Shown: positions 45,192-56,900 of the stretch, piece after piece
Layout: every line of letters begins with the position of its first letter
Position numbering within the stretch: the stretch's first letter is position 1
Source: Prunus persica
Lineage: Eukaryota; Streptophyta; Magnoliopsida; Rosales; Rosaceae
Length of the DNA: 64,000 bases
Direction: 5' to 3'
Assembly: GCF_000346465.2 (NCBI RefSeq)
Contig: NC_034012.1
Location: 9,222,294 to 9,286,293 of the forward strand
Notes under the pieces: generated by a model
The model's database searches: none
Told to the model about the DNA's origin: nothing
What the model saw: only the letters and a program-made list of their open reading frames with translations
Translations under genes and position numbers: made by a program

Positions 45192-45604
45192 TAACGGAGT
45201 AGAGATTCTTACCTACCACCAGGGATATATACATCCCCATGTGTCTAGAGTATCGATACATTTCATGTGTCTACCACACTTCTCATGTGATGAGTGTTGT
45301 TGACACAAACATATTTCCTCTGACACATTAGAATCTCTCCTAACGCAAACCCCGAAAACCTGATTGTTGATTGTTGATTCTTGAATCATGAACCCATGAC
45401 TCAAGACACATGATATGACACTGGGACCTGAGACTGCAAACCACAGACATGTAATAGCCCTCTTGGATCCTTGACCTCGAATTAGACTCTGTCTTGAGGA
45501 GTCAAGATCTTACGCAATTTTAAACATGATTCCCATATGAAAATCAAACAAAATGGATTAATTGCATACTCATTCAATTCCGAAATAATACGAACTTGGT
45601 CCCC

Positions 45605-45795
45605 AGAGGCGTAGCACAATGGTTTGAAAGATGAGTTGGGGCTAACTGTAAACTCATACGTCAGATGTTCGAATCTTACTGCTGTTGTGCGAGTTCCTAT
45701 GGAGCCAGGAGTGTGGGCTGAGGTTTGCCTGACATGGATGGGTCCAATGTGATCCTGCCTTGAAGGGGTTCCTCGATATAATAATAATAAAAAAC
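45605..45795 (+). repeat. SINE, tRNA-derived
   Basis: An A-box-like GGCGTAGCACAATGGTTTG and a B box TGTTCGAATCTTAC (45667-45680), followed by a roughly 100-bp unique body and an ATAATAATAATAAAAAA tail. This is the clearest SINE in the window: a complete head, body and tail of about 190 bp. Confidence 0.65.
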
Positions 45796-46137
45796 TTGGA
45801 TAAGTTAAAACAATCACACTTTGCTTACATGTAACAAAAGAAACTCATCAACATCAGTCATAGTTTGATACCAAAACCCTAACTGTTCTCTACATATGCG
45901 AGTCCATCAAAATCCTCTACCTAACGTTGCTTATGTTCTTTTAATTTTGATCGTACATTGTTTTTAATGAGGTTGCTAGAAAGTACTCAATTATTCTTTG
46001 ACAATGTGGTTGTTTTTGTTTATTTGTTTGTTCTTATGTGCAGGTAGATCGCTTGAAATAATATTTTCCCCAAATCTGCTAGGATGCTGATAGAATTCCA
46101 AGGGTGTTTTAGTCTTTGTAATCTTGCCAACCTATTA
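45796..46137. other. Intergenic stretch
   Basis: No gene recognised. Confidence 0.4.
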
Positions 46138-46878
46138 GAGCAATTCTAGCGGTAAGGTTGGGGCGTGGGTTGGGGGGGGAAGTTTGGGCCAAAAAAGTGA
46201 TTCCAGCAACAGAGGCTTGCTCGGGCAACAGGTGGACCCCAGCAGACTGGGTTGGCCCTCAGGGGAGGCTGGCCCGACTTGGAGCCTGAGTTTTGGATGA
46301 TGTCAGCGCTCTATAGTGCCGCCCATAGCCAGCATCCACGTGGCGTTGTCTGGGCTCTCAGATCGGATTTTTTCCTCCAATCTAACGGCAGCGAATTTTT
46401 GTGCAATAAAATAATGAAAAAATATATAAATTTTTTTAAAAAAATACCCAAAAATTAATGAAATTTTTTTTTCTTTCTATAAATACCAACCAATACTCTT
46501 TACTTTTAACACCAAATCCTCATACATTTTCGTCACTTTCAACTATTATTCACTTTCTATTTAATATTTTTTTCACTTTCAAAGTTTTATTTTTTTCAAA
46601 ATCTTATCCGAATTTTTTTTCCGATTATGAGATATGAATTTTATAATAAAGATTGACATGTAGGAACCCAAAAATATAATATGAAAATATTATTCAAATT
46701 AATTATTTAGGTAAAAAAATTTGTGAAAAAAACAAAAAAATGAATAGTAATTGCCCTTAGCCATAGCAACGAGTGGAAACACAAAATACTATTTGCAAGG
46801 GTAACCTCTATTCACGTGAATATTGGATGCCCTAGCTCCCCCCTTGCCATGGCTAAGAGCAAATGGGTGGAGTTGCTC
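46138..46878. mobile_element. MITE-like element, TTA target duplication, family B
   Basis: TTA at 46135-46137 and 46879-46881. The ends are GAGCAATTCTAGC and the inverted GGAGTTGCTC. It shares ATTCACGTGAATA-type and GCCATGGCTA words with the element at 27768-28207. The interior is non-coding, GC-rich on the left and AT-rich in the middle. Confidence 0.6.
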
Positions 46879-47054
46879 TTATATTAGGAGGTTAGTCAAC
46901 ATTAGTTGGGGTTGAATTGTATTGTGTTTTGAATAATAAAAATAGTATATTCTTTCTGTACATTTGTATTGTGGTAAGGTTCGTTTAAGCTCATGAGTGG
47001 TTTTAAGGTTTTGGTTATGTTGGGTTTGTGGGTTTTGTTTGGATTTATCGGTTA

Positions 47055-47349
47055 GAGGAATGCTAGCAACATTCTCCATAACCTTCTCCTTTGGACCTTC
47101 TCCCTTTTTTGCTTGATATGTATCATTCTCCTTACACTTAAAACAATGTCGTTAATATATGGTAAGAAAGTTGTGAATTTTTTTTGGATAAATTGAATAC
47201 ATTTAATAAGGGTAAACTTGAAAAGCAAAAGTTGACTTGTATAATATATTAATGACATTGTTTTAAGTGTAAAGAGAATGACACATGTCAAACAAAAAAG
47301 GAAGAAGGTCTAAAGGAAAAGGTTAGAGAGAAGGTTGCTAGCATTACCC
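47055..47349. mobile_element. Long-hairpin MITE (Mutator-like), 295 bp
   Basis: Each arm of about 105 bases is an inverted copy of the other. The ends GAGGAATGCTAGCAAC and GGGTAATGCTAGCAAC (right end, complement) match, and both arms contain ACACTTAAAACAATGTC. The flanks TTTATCGGTTA (47044-47054) and TTTATGGTTA (47350-47359) look like a 9-11-bp target duplication with one indel. A transcript would fold into a single long hairpin. Confidence 0.75.
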
Positions 47350-47359
47350 TTTATGGTTA

Positions 47360-47930
47360 ATTGTGGTGATGTGGGCTAATAGTTTTGGTGCTGCGTTTGT
47401 CTATGTTAGTTTGTTGCCCTCTTGAGATTGGTACTTTAGATGTCTGGTTAATGTTTTTGATTGTATTGTTGAAGTTTCTCCTTGATAAAAATAAAAATAA
47501 ATCACACTACTTACGTACTTGAAACTGGCTGCGTTACACTGAGAGGCTAAATTTCAAGTAGTTTACTTATTTAATCTGTGGTTGTCTTTAGGCACTTTTT
47601 GTAAATTTTTAATTAAAAAAATGTATAATTTGACAAAAAACGTAAATAAATTTTTTTATTAGGACATATAACATAAGAAAATTGTACTTTATTTCATTAT
47701 TTTATTTATTTATGATGACTTAATACAACATCATAACATGATGTGAAATATTACTTTATAAACTAAACAACCACATTTTTTGTGTTTCAAAAAAAAAAAA
47801 AAAAATCACAATTTTGTTTTCTTTGGGTCAAAACAAGAACCAAATCAGGCCAATGAGACCCATAGGCCGAAGCCCATCATTTACCTCTAAAACCTCTCCG
47901 GCTCCCGCTCAATTCAAGCAAATCCCACTC
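47360..47930. other. Promoter-side region of APC6
   Basis: AT-rich up to about 47800, then ordinary composition. No TATA box was chosen. Confidence 0.4.
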
Positions 47931-47939
47931 TCCCCAAAA

Positions 47940-48018
47940 CCCTCTCTCTCTCTCTCTCTTGCTCGCGCAAACCCAAATTCCAATTGAAGCAGACCAAAGC
48001 AAACCCCTTTTGGCGAAA
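47940..48018 (+). promoter_or_regulatory. CT-rich 5' leader of APC6
   Basis: About ten CT units (47942-47960) precede the ATG by some 60 bases, like the RABA1 leader. Confidence 0.45.
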
Positions 48019-51000
48019 ATGAGAGAAGAAGAGATAGAAAAGCTTCGTGGGGTAGTGAGGGACTGCGTGACCAAGCACCTCTACTCCTCCGCCATATTCT
48101 TCGCTGATAAAGTCGCTGCCTTTACCAATGACCCTGCTGATATCTACATGCAGGCTCAGGCTCTCTTTCTCGGCCGCCATTATCGACGAGCCTACCACCT
48201 CCTCAATGCCTCCCAGATCGTTCTCCGTGACCTCCGATTTCGTTACCTCGCTGCAAAGTGCCTTGTAAGTCTCTTGCTGTTGAAATCAGGAAATAGGTTC
48301 TCTTTGTTTGCTGATTTAGTTCAATGTTTTTGCTTGTAATGGGGTTTCCATTTGTGGGTTGTGGGTTTCTTAGTTGGGTTTTGTTTCACTTTAGTATGTG
48401 GTTGTAGAAGAAACGAAAAATGGATTTACCTCTCTCTCTTTTCAGTGCATTGTATCAGTAAAATAATCTTTCTTTTCAGTTCACCTCTCTCTCTCTCTCT
48501 CTCTCTCTTTCTCACACAAACACGCGCACTCTCTCTCCACATGTTTTCTTTTTTCCTTTTCATTATCTTTTCGGGCAGTTACGACAAATTGACAGTCTTC
48601 AGCTCTAAATTTGGCTCCATGAAGTCGTTTTCTAGGTTAATAGTACTGACTAGTCCATTTCTTTCATGTCCGTGTTTAATCAGGAGGAGCTGAAGGAGTG
48701 GGATCAATGCATATTAATGCTTGACGATGCCAAAGTGGATGAACATGGGAATCTGAATGACACAAAGGATTCAAATATCATGTACTTGGATAAAGATGGC
48801 GAAGATCATGAGATCAATGTAAGATTCTCTCTCTCTCTCTCTCTCCCTCTCCCTCACCCCTTTGTAAGCATTGCTATATGAAAACTTGGCTGGCAACAGT
48901 TTTTAATATTCTACCTTAAGACACTACTATGGGTTTATTGTACTACTATCTTTGTCTCTAAGTTGGTTTCATTGTAGTATTTATCTGCTTAATTCATTTG
49001 CCATACTGGGTATCTACAGTTGGAGTCTATGAATATCTGAGTTTTCAATGTTGATGGCATGTTTTAGGCTCTTGAACATTTATGCTTGTATAAGTTTCTA
49101 GTCATGAAATGTGTTATTCCTATCTTGCAACAGATATCTTCTGCAATATGCTTTTTACGTGGTAAGGCATATGAAGCATTGGAAAACCGTGTCCAGGCCC
49201 GGCATTGGTAAGTTGTTTCTGTGACTTAGCCTTATCATGTAATGTCTTAAGGGGTGCGTGTCTGTTCCAGTGTGTTTTTGGGTAAAATTAATGATATCCT
49301 CTGTAGTTTTTAACTTGACGAGTTGTGAAACTTAAACTAAATGTTGATCTTGTGGATAGAGAATAATATGATTTCTGTAGGTGTGACATCTATTGAGAAA
49401 AGCATATATTTGGAATGGATACTTTAACGTGTTCTGTTTGCTCTAATTCTTTCAAGGTACAAAGCTGCTATCAAAGCCGATCCCTTATGTTATGAGGTAT
49501 GTATTCGATCTATTAGCCTACCAAAATAATTTCTTGTCTTCTCTAACATTTATGGCCACCAAAAGCAGGGAGGGGAAATAGCATTCCCTACAAAAGGATT
49601 AAAATTTCTAAAGTAACAAATTAAGAAACTGTTTTATCATTCCAAACATGCTTAAAATACATGGAATCTTCTATCGCTTGATTTTTTTAAAGGTTTTGCA
49701 GTAGTTCACTTATGGAAGCATTACTCATAAGTTAGATAGAATCATTTTTGTATGGGGAAATAAATTTCATCTGGAAAATAGAGAGACCCACGTGAGAGCG
49801 TTAGGCAAAACGTTGAGCTCTATAGCATTTTCATTGTCATCCTTCAAACTTTTTCTAATGTCTTTATTTATTCCTTTTTCAGGCATTGGAATGTCTTATT
49901 GAAAATCACATGCTTACATATGAGGAAGGTTAGAATCACCAAAATAATACTTTTCTTTTAATCACGTGTGCTTGTTATTAAAGGAAGTAACATCATGAAT
50001 TTTGATACTATTTCTATGTAATTGCTGAAATCTAATTTAGGCTTCTGGTACTTTCATATTTTTGTTGATCCATAGATTGGATTGTAGTGTTTCCTCTGCA
50101 TTTCTTAAAAAAATTATTCCACTAAGGACGGGATGGTTCCCTTCTTAAACCTTTTGATTTGCTGCTGAGTTTCAGAGGCAAGTCTACTTGCGTCATTACA
50201 ATTTGGTCCTGAAGATGGATGGCTCTCATCATTCTACTCATGCTTAATTAAAAAGGTAAACAGAAAGCCATTTCAATATGTCAGACTTCAAATGTCGAAC
50301 ATAGAGAAGACATCTTACATCTGAATACTTTTAATTAATATAGATCACTGTACAAACATAAAGTAACAATATCTTTTCCTGTGCTCTCATCAGTCTTTCT
50401 CCTTTTTGTGTTTTCCAGTACGACAAAGAAAATGTTGTAGAAGCAAAATTCAGAGAACTTGAAAAAGAGAAGTGTAATAGTAACACTTCTGATCCATCCT
50501 TCTTTCGTACTCTGAAAACCAACACTGACCTTCTTGCCTGCAAAGCTGAATACTACCATCAGTGTGGTGAATATCAAAAATGCTTTGAGCTAACTTCTGT
50601 GTAAGTTCGCAACTGGTTTGGAACAAATTACAATAACAACCCACACATTAGATGCTATTTTCCCCCAATAATTTATGTGTTTCATTTTTGATTTAACAGA
50701 CTACTTGAAAAAGACCCTTTCCATCTGAAGAGTACATTGGTGCATCTAGCCGCTGCTATGGAACTTGGGCATTCAAATGAGCTCTATCTTATGGCATGCA
50801 ATTTAGTGAAGGACTATCCTCAAAAGTGAGAGTGGTTGAAACACTTATTAATGGAGTCACTACCGTACAATTTGAAAGTACATCCATAAATGCATACACA
50901 TATTTTATGGTATGCGGACATGCAATCTGGATTGCAGTTACCAGGGGTTTGGGGGATCTGGTAACTCTGATTTGAGATGCCACTTGAAAGATTGATTTTG

Positions 51001-54000
51001 GATTTTTTTAAGAATCTATGTTTTGTTGCTTGTGCAATTCATCTAGTTCATTACTTTATCAGGTTTATTCTCTTGCTAGGGCCTTATCATGGTTTGCCGT
51101 TGGATGTTACTATTATTGTATAAAAAAGTTTGCTGAGTCACACCGTTATTTCAGGTAACTTCATCACGATTAGTAATGCTGTTAAAAACGAAATGTATAC
51201 ACTTAATTGTATTGCTAGTTGCTCATTTTCTCCGATGTTGAATTGTGATATTTTGGTATTGAGTGGTTTAGAGTTTCTGCATTTACTGGTTTAAGATCCT
51301 TTGACTGGGACATATTATTTTTTCTATATACTTGAAGGCTTTGTTATGCAGTTATGTTGTGTATCTGAGAAATTAGGTTATGATCATTCTTTTCCCTCAG
51401 CTTCCCCTGATATTCAAATGTTGTTTAAGGTGGAGCTGTTACTAAGTTCAAAACCTTGTTGCCTGATAAATAGCCTTCACGTCATAATGGATGTTTTAGA
51501 TTACTTAATGTGGATTCTGTTAGACTATATAGGGATTGCATTTAGTTAGGCTCATAAACTCATTTAACCCCGTACCAGTTGTTACCACATTGATTTTTAA
51601 ATATCTTTATGCTGGTTATCTTACTGCAAATATTTACATTGCTTTGTGTCATTCATCTATTAATAGGCTTTTTATACATTTAGACTATGGACCAAATCCT
51701 GGTTTAAATTTGATTTAGTCCTGCCTGAACATGGGCTGCTGCTTGCTCCTTCATTTGGTGACAGACATTTGGAGCAATTATCTGGAACCATAATATACTT
51801 AAAAATCATTTGAAATGATAACTGTAGCAAGGATTTTTGTTACTTATGTGCTGCAATATTTTGAATCATTACTGATCTCTTTTGGCTTCATTCTACACTA
51901 TAGCAAGGCTACCAGTCTAGATGGGACCTTTCCACCTGCTTGGATTGGATATGGGAATGCTTATGCTGCTAAAGAAGAGGGTGATCAAGCAATGTCAGCT
52001 TATCGCACTGCTGCTCGTTTGTTTCCAGGGTAATTTATGCGTCTTCGGGGCTCTTATGGTTTTCTGTTACCTTGAATTTTTTTCTTCTTCTTCCACTTGG
52101 AAATATAAGGAAGGATATATGATCATGTCGTGTACATTACCTGTGTTTGATTATTTTCTAAAGAGAACCTTTGGATATTTCTTTATCTGTGTCATTCTCT
52201 TTTATATTGTTTCTATTCTTGGTTACTTGTGGTATTGTTTGTGTATGCTTTTTCTACCATGCCCACTTCTAGAATTGCTTTGCGAGTAACAATAGAAGTC
52301 CACCACCACCCCACACCACCCACCCCCACCACAAAAAAAGAGAGGGAAAGAATGAAACTATGAACCATCACCTAATTTCTATGTTTCTCTCTCGCTCTCT
52401 CTCTATCTCTATATATATACCTACCTGTGCACATTTGTTAATGGCATCGGAGTGAAAATGTATTACAAGAAAAAGGTCAAGAGCACAGCAAAGGTATAGG
52501 TGTTGAGAGTTCAAAATTTTCAAAATGAATTTCTAATGATCTTAATCAGAATATTTTGAATGAAACTTTTCAAATGTTTTGCAGTTAGATCTGAAACATA
52601 TTTTGTGTATGTAATATTTAAGCATGTTTTCATTTTTTCATTCAGATATCAGATTTTGCCACAATTTAACTTTTACAAGAGTAAAAAAGAAAAGGTCTTA
52701 GCAGTAACTTTTGTGTATTCATTGCCTCTCTGTTAAACTCATTGTCTTATGTTATATGGTCATTATCATGGCTGCAAACCTACCTAGTATAGTATTTCAT
52801 CTGTCTCTTTTGTCCAATGGTCCATAGTTTAAGTTCTCTTATTATGTATGAATTGTCTTTTACAGGTCTTGATATTCTCTTATTCCAGGTGTCATTTACC
52901 AACTTTGTACATTGGGATGGAGTACATGCGAACCAACAGCTTTAAGCTCGCTGAACAGGTAACTTACAGTTCTGTAAACCACTTACTTGTTGCCGTTTGT
53001 GATCTTGACTTTGGTCCAGAAATGTGAAATAATCCACATCTATATCATCATACAAGGGAAGCCCTGAATTTTGGTGGCACATTTATTTCATGAGTTTCTA
53101 CCTTATGTCTTACCCATTAAGTCTCAAAAACAAGTCTTTATATTAAATGATTATACATTTCCCACCCAAAAACAATGGATTCTGTAACTTGGTATTTTGT
53201 TTTATCATACTATAAAAGTACTGATATTGCCTTGCTTTTTAGTTTTTTATGCAGGCGAAGACCACTTGCCCATCAGATCCACTAGTATATAATGAACTTG
53301 GTGTTGTGCTATCATTGATCNNNNNNNNNNNNNNNNNNNNNNNNNNNNNNNNNNNNNNNNNNNNNNNNNNNNNNNNNNNNNNNNNNNNNNNNNNNNNNNN
53401 NNNNNNNNNNNNNNNNNNNNNNNNNNNNNNNNNNNNNNNNNNNNNNNNNNNNNNNNNNNNNNNNNNNNNNNNNNNNNNNNNNNNNNNNNNNNNNNNNNNN
53501 NNNNNNNNNNNNNNNNNNNNNNNNNNNNNNNNNNNNNNNNNNNNNNNNNNNNNNNNNNNNNNNNNNNNNNNNNNNNNNNNNNNNNNNNNNNNNNNNNNNN
53601 NNNNNNNNNNNNNNNNNNNNNNNNNNAAAGCTATGCTCAGAATAGTAAATTAAAGATAGACATATCAAATTCTAATTAGCCCAAACAGGATTTCCAGAAA
53701 AGGGAAGTATTGTTTATAATTTAAAGAAAGGAAATAGTGATCACTAACATAGTGTCATTTGACTTGAGAACTTTTAAAATTGGGGCCCCTTATGTTGTAT
53801 AATCATTGTTTAGCTCATTTATATTACTACAGCATGAAGTTTATGATATTCTGTCATTAATGTGGACTATTAGGTTGTATTATCGAATCTTTTGCATGTT
53901 CTTTTACCTCTTTAGACTGTTCTGTTTGCTGACCATTTGTCATAAATATTCCTTTAAGCCATACCTGTCTCATTTGTACTAAGTGATTTTTGATGAATCT

Positions 54001-55220
54001 CTGTCTTTTCATACAGGTATAACAAAGCTGTGTGGTGGTTTGAGAAAACTTTGGCTCAAATTCCTTCCCCTTTAAGTGAAATGTGGGAACCAACTGTGGT
54101 TAATCTAGCTCATGCATACAGAAAACTGAAGTACGTCTTTTATTTGATTATAGTTTCTAGCATTTCTTTTGTTGGTTCCTTTTGAGGGCTTGGGGATATA
54201 CAGTGTCTTTAATTATTTTCTGCTCCAATTTTTTTTTATTTTTTTACTAGGAGATTATTGTATCTTTGATTTGTGGGGTTGAGAGAATGTTCTATGGTTG
54301 CTTTGATTCTTTGTAGCTTTTTAATATAGCTGTCTACTATTTATTTTGGTGCTTTTAATTCCCTACAAAGAATATTTCCTTTGGCCTAATTAGATAAACC
54401 TACTCTCTCTCAGGATGTACAATGAAGCTATTTCATACTATGAGAAAGCACTTGCATTGTCAACCAGAAGTGTGAGTACTTATGCAGGTCTTGCATATGC
54501 TTACCATTTACAGGTATCTAAAGTTATCAATTACTTTATGTATTATTAGAGAAGAATTCTTTCATTTGAAGTGGATTGTGAAAAACTGATGTGCCACTTT
54601 CTGACTCAGCTTATATGCTTGTGTTTAAACACTGAAATGTGAAAAAGAGTGTATATGTGCCTTTCATCCCCGTCCATTATGGTCACAATACTTGATGTTT
54701 CTTTTCGTTCTTGTTTTCACTGTTGTGCAGGATAATTTTACGGCAGCGATTACATACTATCATAAAGTGAGTAATTATTCTCTCTCCTAAAAGTTGAATG
54801 ACTGTGTATCTGGTTAAGTGAATAGGAAATTAGATGTGTTGCTTTAAGAATCTTAAAAGGATTTTTTTGTTGTGTTTTTTTTGTGTGCATAATTTATGAT
54901 GTTCAAAATATTTATGTGGTTTATGCTCCGTGATAATAAACTTTAAATGCACGGAGCCATTAAAGTTTCTGTAGGATGCTGTCATGCCCAAAGATGCTTT
55001 GACGGGCCTGGAGTGCATCTCTTTTCAGATGCTTATAGTATTTGAGTTACATGAAATTCGTCTAATTGCAGGAAGAAAGTATGATAATGGCATAGGTATT
55101 AATCTGTTTTCCTTTGTTCATTTTCCTGAGCAGGCTCTATGGCTACAACCAGATGATCATTTTTGCACTGAAATGTTAAGTTTGGCTTTAGCAGATGAAG
55201 CCCGTGGACCACAGAACTGA
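48019..55220 (+). CDS. APC6: Anaphase-promoting complex subunit 6 (APC6/CDC16)
   Basis: A TPR scaffold subunit of the APC/C ubiquitin ligase that controls mitotic exit and gametogenesis in plants. The exons are 48019-48264, 48684-48818, 49134-49207, 49457-49496, 49883-49928, 50176-50255, 50419-50600, 50700-50825, 51080-51154, 51904-52029, 52889-52958, 53243 to the gap at 53321, then 54017-54130, 54414-54513, 54731-54766 and 55134-55220. All junctions are GT/AG and all phases agree. About 426 residues precede the gap and 111 follow it, matching the usual length of about 540. Signature segments are HYRRAYHLLNASQIVLRDL, YLDKDGEDHEI, WFAVGCYYYCIKK, PAWIGYGNAYAAKEEGDQA, ARLFPGCHLPTLYIGMEYM and EPTVVNLAHAYRKL. 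The last residues before the gap (after NELGVV) do not match the family, so bases there are probably poor. The gene looks functional. Confidence 0.95.
53321..53626. other. Assembly gap (306 N) in the APC6 gene
   Basis: It lies across the end of the twelfth exon and the next intron. Only about six codons of conserved protein appear to be missing. Confidence 1.
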
Positions 55221-55600
55221 TTTTTGATGTAATTAGGCTTAATTATGTTTAGTGATACTCGTACTTAAGCGTGTGTATTGTATGTGCAATAGATACCCCA
55301 ATGCCTTGGATTAGATTAGGAGATGTAATATCTTTAATTTTATTTCTTGTATCAACGTAATGTCAGCTGGGACCTGTAATTAATCAACGGTTGATAGTTG
55401 AAAAATAGGTTCATGGCAGTTTATTCATGATTTTGGCCAAGTCTTAGGTTTATTCATGGAGTTGTATTTGTTGATTGCAAAAGATGGGGCATTGAAATCG
55501 CATCCGAAAAAGAAGACATGATTATATCTGAAGACGCTATGCCTTACATCAGAAACACACAGGAAAAAAGAAGAGCAAACTGAAAATCTGAAATAACAAG
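55221..55600. other. 3' flank of APC6
   Basis: Presumed 3'UTR, then DNA that is repeated in altered form near 56690-56880. Confidence 0.5.
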
Positions 55601-55795
55601 TATGACAATATATCTAGTTTCTAATCCTTCTTTTCATACTGCTGATATGCAGTGTCGTCATCACACAGGTACTACCTTGTACATTGTCTGGGAATTGGAA
55701 ATATGCATATCTCTACATCTTCTTAAGAATTAAAGAAGCAAACTCCCCAAAATCCTACAATGAATCCATGGAAGTTGGTGCCCATGGTCCACATC
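55601..55795 (-). pseudogene. Receptor-like protein 3'-end remnant
   Basis: The segment aligns by eye with the C-terminal end of the receptor-like gene at 56901-57080: shared plus-strand words CCTTGTACATTGTCT, AAATATGCATA, AAGAATTAAAGAA and ACTCCCCAAAATCC, and both contain CCATGGAAGTTG. About 25 bp encoding part of the membrane segment are missing, and the upstream LRR part is absent. It is one half of a local duplication. Confidence 0.75.
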
Positions 55796-56224
55796 TCGGT
55801 TGTTCTTATCTGGATCAATGCCTCTAATTCAGATTGTTCACAGGTTTATATATATATATGAGCAACTAGATTATAGAGAAGAAGGGAATGCTTCATAAAT
55901 TAATCTACAAATCATCATTGGTTTCATGAGGAATTGGCAAACAACCTAAGCTTCATAAATTAATCGACAAATCATCATTGCTTCATAAATTATGGGGCTC
56001 CCTAGTCATAATTAGTTTCCTGATTTTGTGTCTTTTATTTTTCCTCTGATTTTATGTAGCTTCTGTTTGAGGGGTAGGTCATTTTTGTAAATTGGTGTAT
56101 ATCATTCTATACTTTTCCAATAATTTTCTTTCTGAAAAGATATAATTATTAGAAAAGGATTACTGAAAATTGAATGAACTAACATATTGGACTTATGCAT
56201 GACCATGATAATAATGCTTTGTCA
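55796..56224. other. Intergenic DNA with a short tandem repeat
   Basis: A unit GCTTCATAAATTAATC plus ACAAATCATCATTG occurs at 55890-55920 and 55950-55980, with a third partial copy (CTTCATAAATTA) at 55981. The period is about 60 bases. No gene recognised. Confidence 0.6.
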
Positions 56225-56655
56225 TACATGCATGGAGATGGATGGAGCATTAAAAGTTCTGTAGGAAGGCTTCATACCCAAACACTTTTAGAGGTACCTG
56301 GAATATATATCTTTTTAGATGGTTATAGGGTTTGAGTTATATAGTCCTGATCTCTTGGACTACAGGAGTCTAAGAAATTTATGGTCACTCACCGTTGAAT
56401 GTAAATTCAACGGTTCACTCACTCTTGCACTCATTTTAAGAAACTTTTTTGAACCATTGGATTAATATCCAACGATAGGTGACTACACTCTCTTGGACTC
56501 CTGTGGTCCAAGAGATCGAGATTGTTGAGTTATATAAAACATGTATGGTTCTAATTGCAGGTATGTTTCCTTTTCCATGCAGACTCTATGGCTAAAACCA
56601 GACGATCAATTTTTGCACTAAAATGTTAAGTTTCGCTTTAGTATGAAATCCGTTG
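56225..56655 (+). pseudogene. APC6 3'-end remnant, duplicated
   Basis: It matches the last intron and last exon of APC6 (54940-55205): shared TTCTGTAGGA and TTTGAGTTA-type words in the intron part. The exon part follows CATGCAG at about 56580 and reads as LWLKPDDQFCTKMLSFAL, against LWLQPDDHFCTEMLSLAL in the gene. It has a stop soon after and no upstream exons. A 181-bp MITE is inserted in it. Confidence 0.85.
56344..56524. mobile_element. MITE inside the APC6 remnant
   Basis: TTGAGTTATATA stands on both sides (56332-56343 and 56525-56536). The ends are inverted (GATCTCTTGGACTACAGGAG on the left, GATCTCTTGGACCACAGGAG on the complement of the right). The intact APC6 intron has only one such GAGTTA site and no insert, so it arrived after the duplication or only in this copy. 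Confidence 0.75.
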
Positions 56656-56900
56656 CGCTATTGACCCCATAATTGAATTTCGATAGGTTCATGGCAATAT
56701 TTCATGATTTTGGCCAAATTCAGTAGAGTTTTCCAGTCGCATGCAAAATATATATATGTAGCTGAAGTTGTATTTGTTACTTGCAAAAGGTATCCGAAAA
56801 ATATAACGCAATAATAACTGTCCCTTATTACATCACGAACACATAAGAAAAGAAGAAAAAGAAGAAGAGAAAAGCGAACAAAAAGTACAGCAATATACAT

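Noticed and set aside
47959..48339. Upstream extension of APC6 before 48019
   Set aside because: No ATG starts it, and the family begins MREE at 48019 directly after the CT-rich leader.
56225..56655. A second functional APC6 gene
   Set aside because: Only the last intron and exon are present, with a stop and a MITE insertion.
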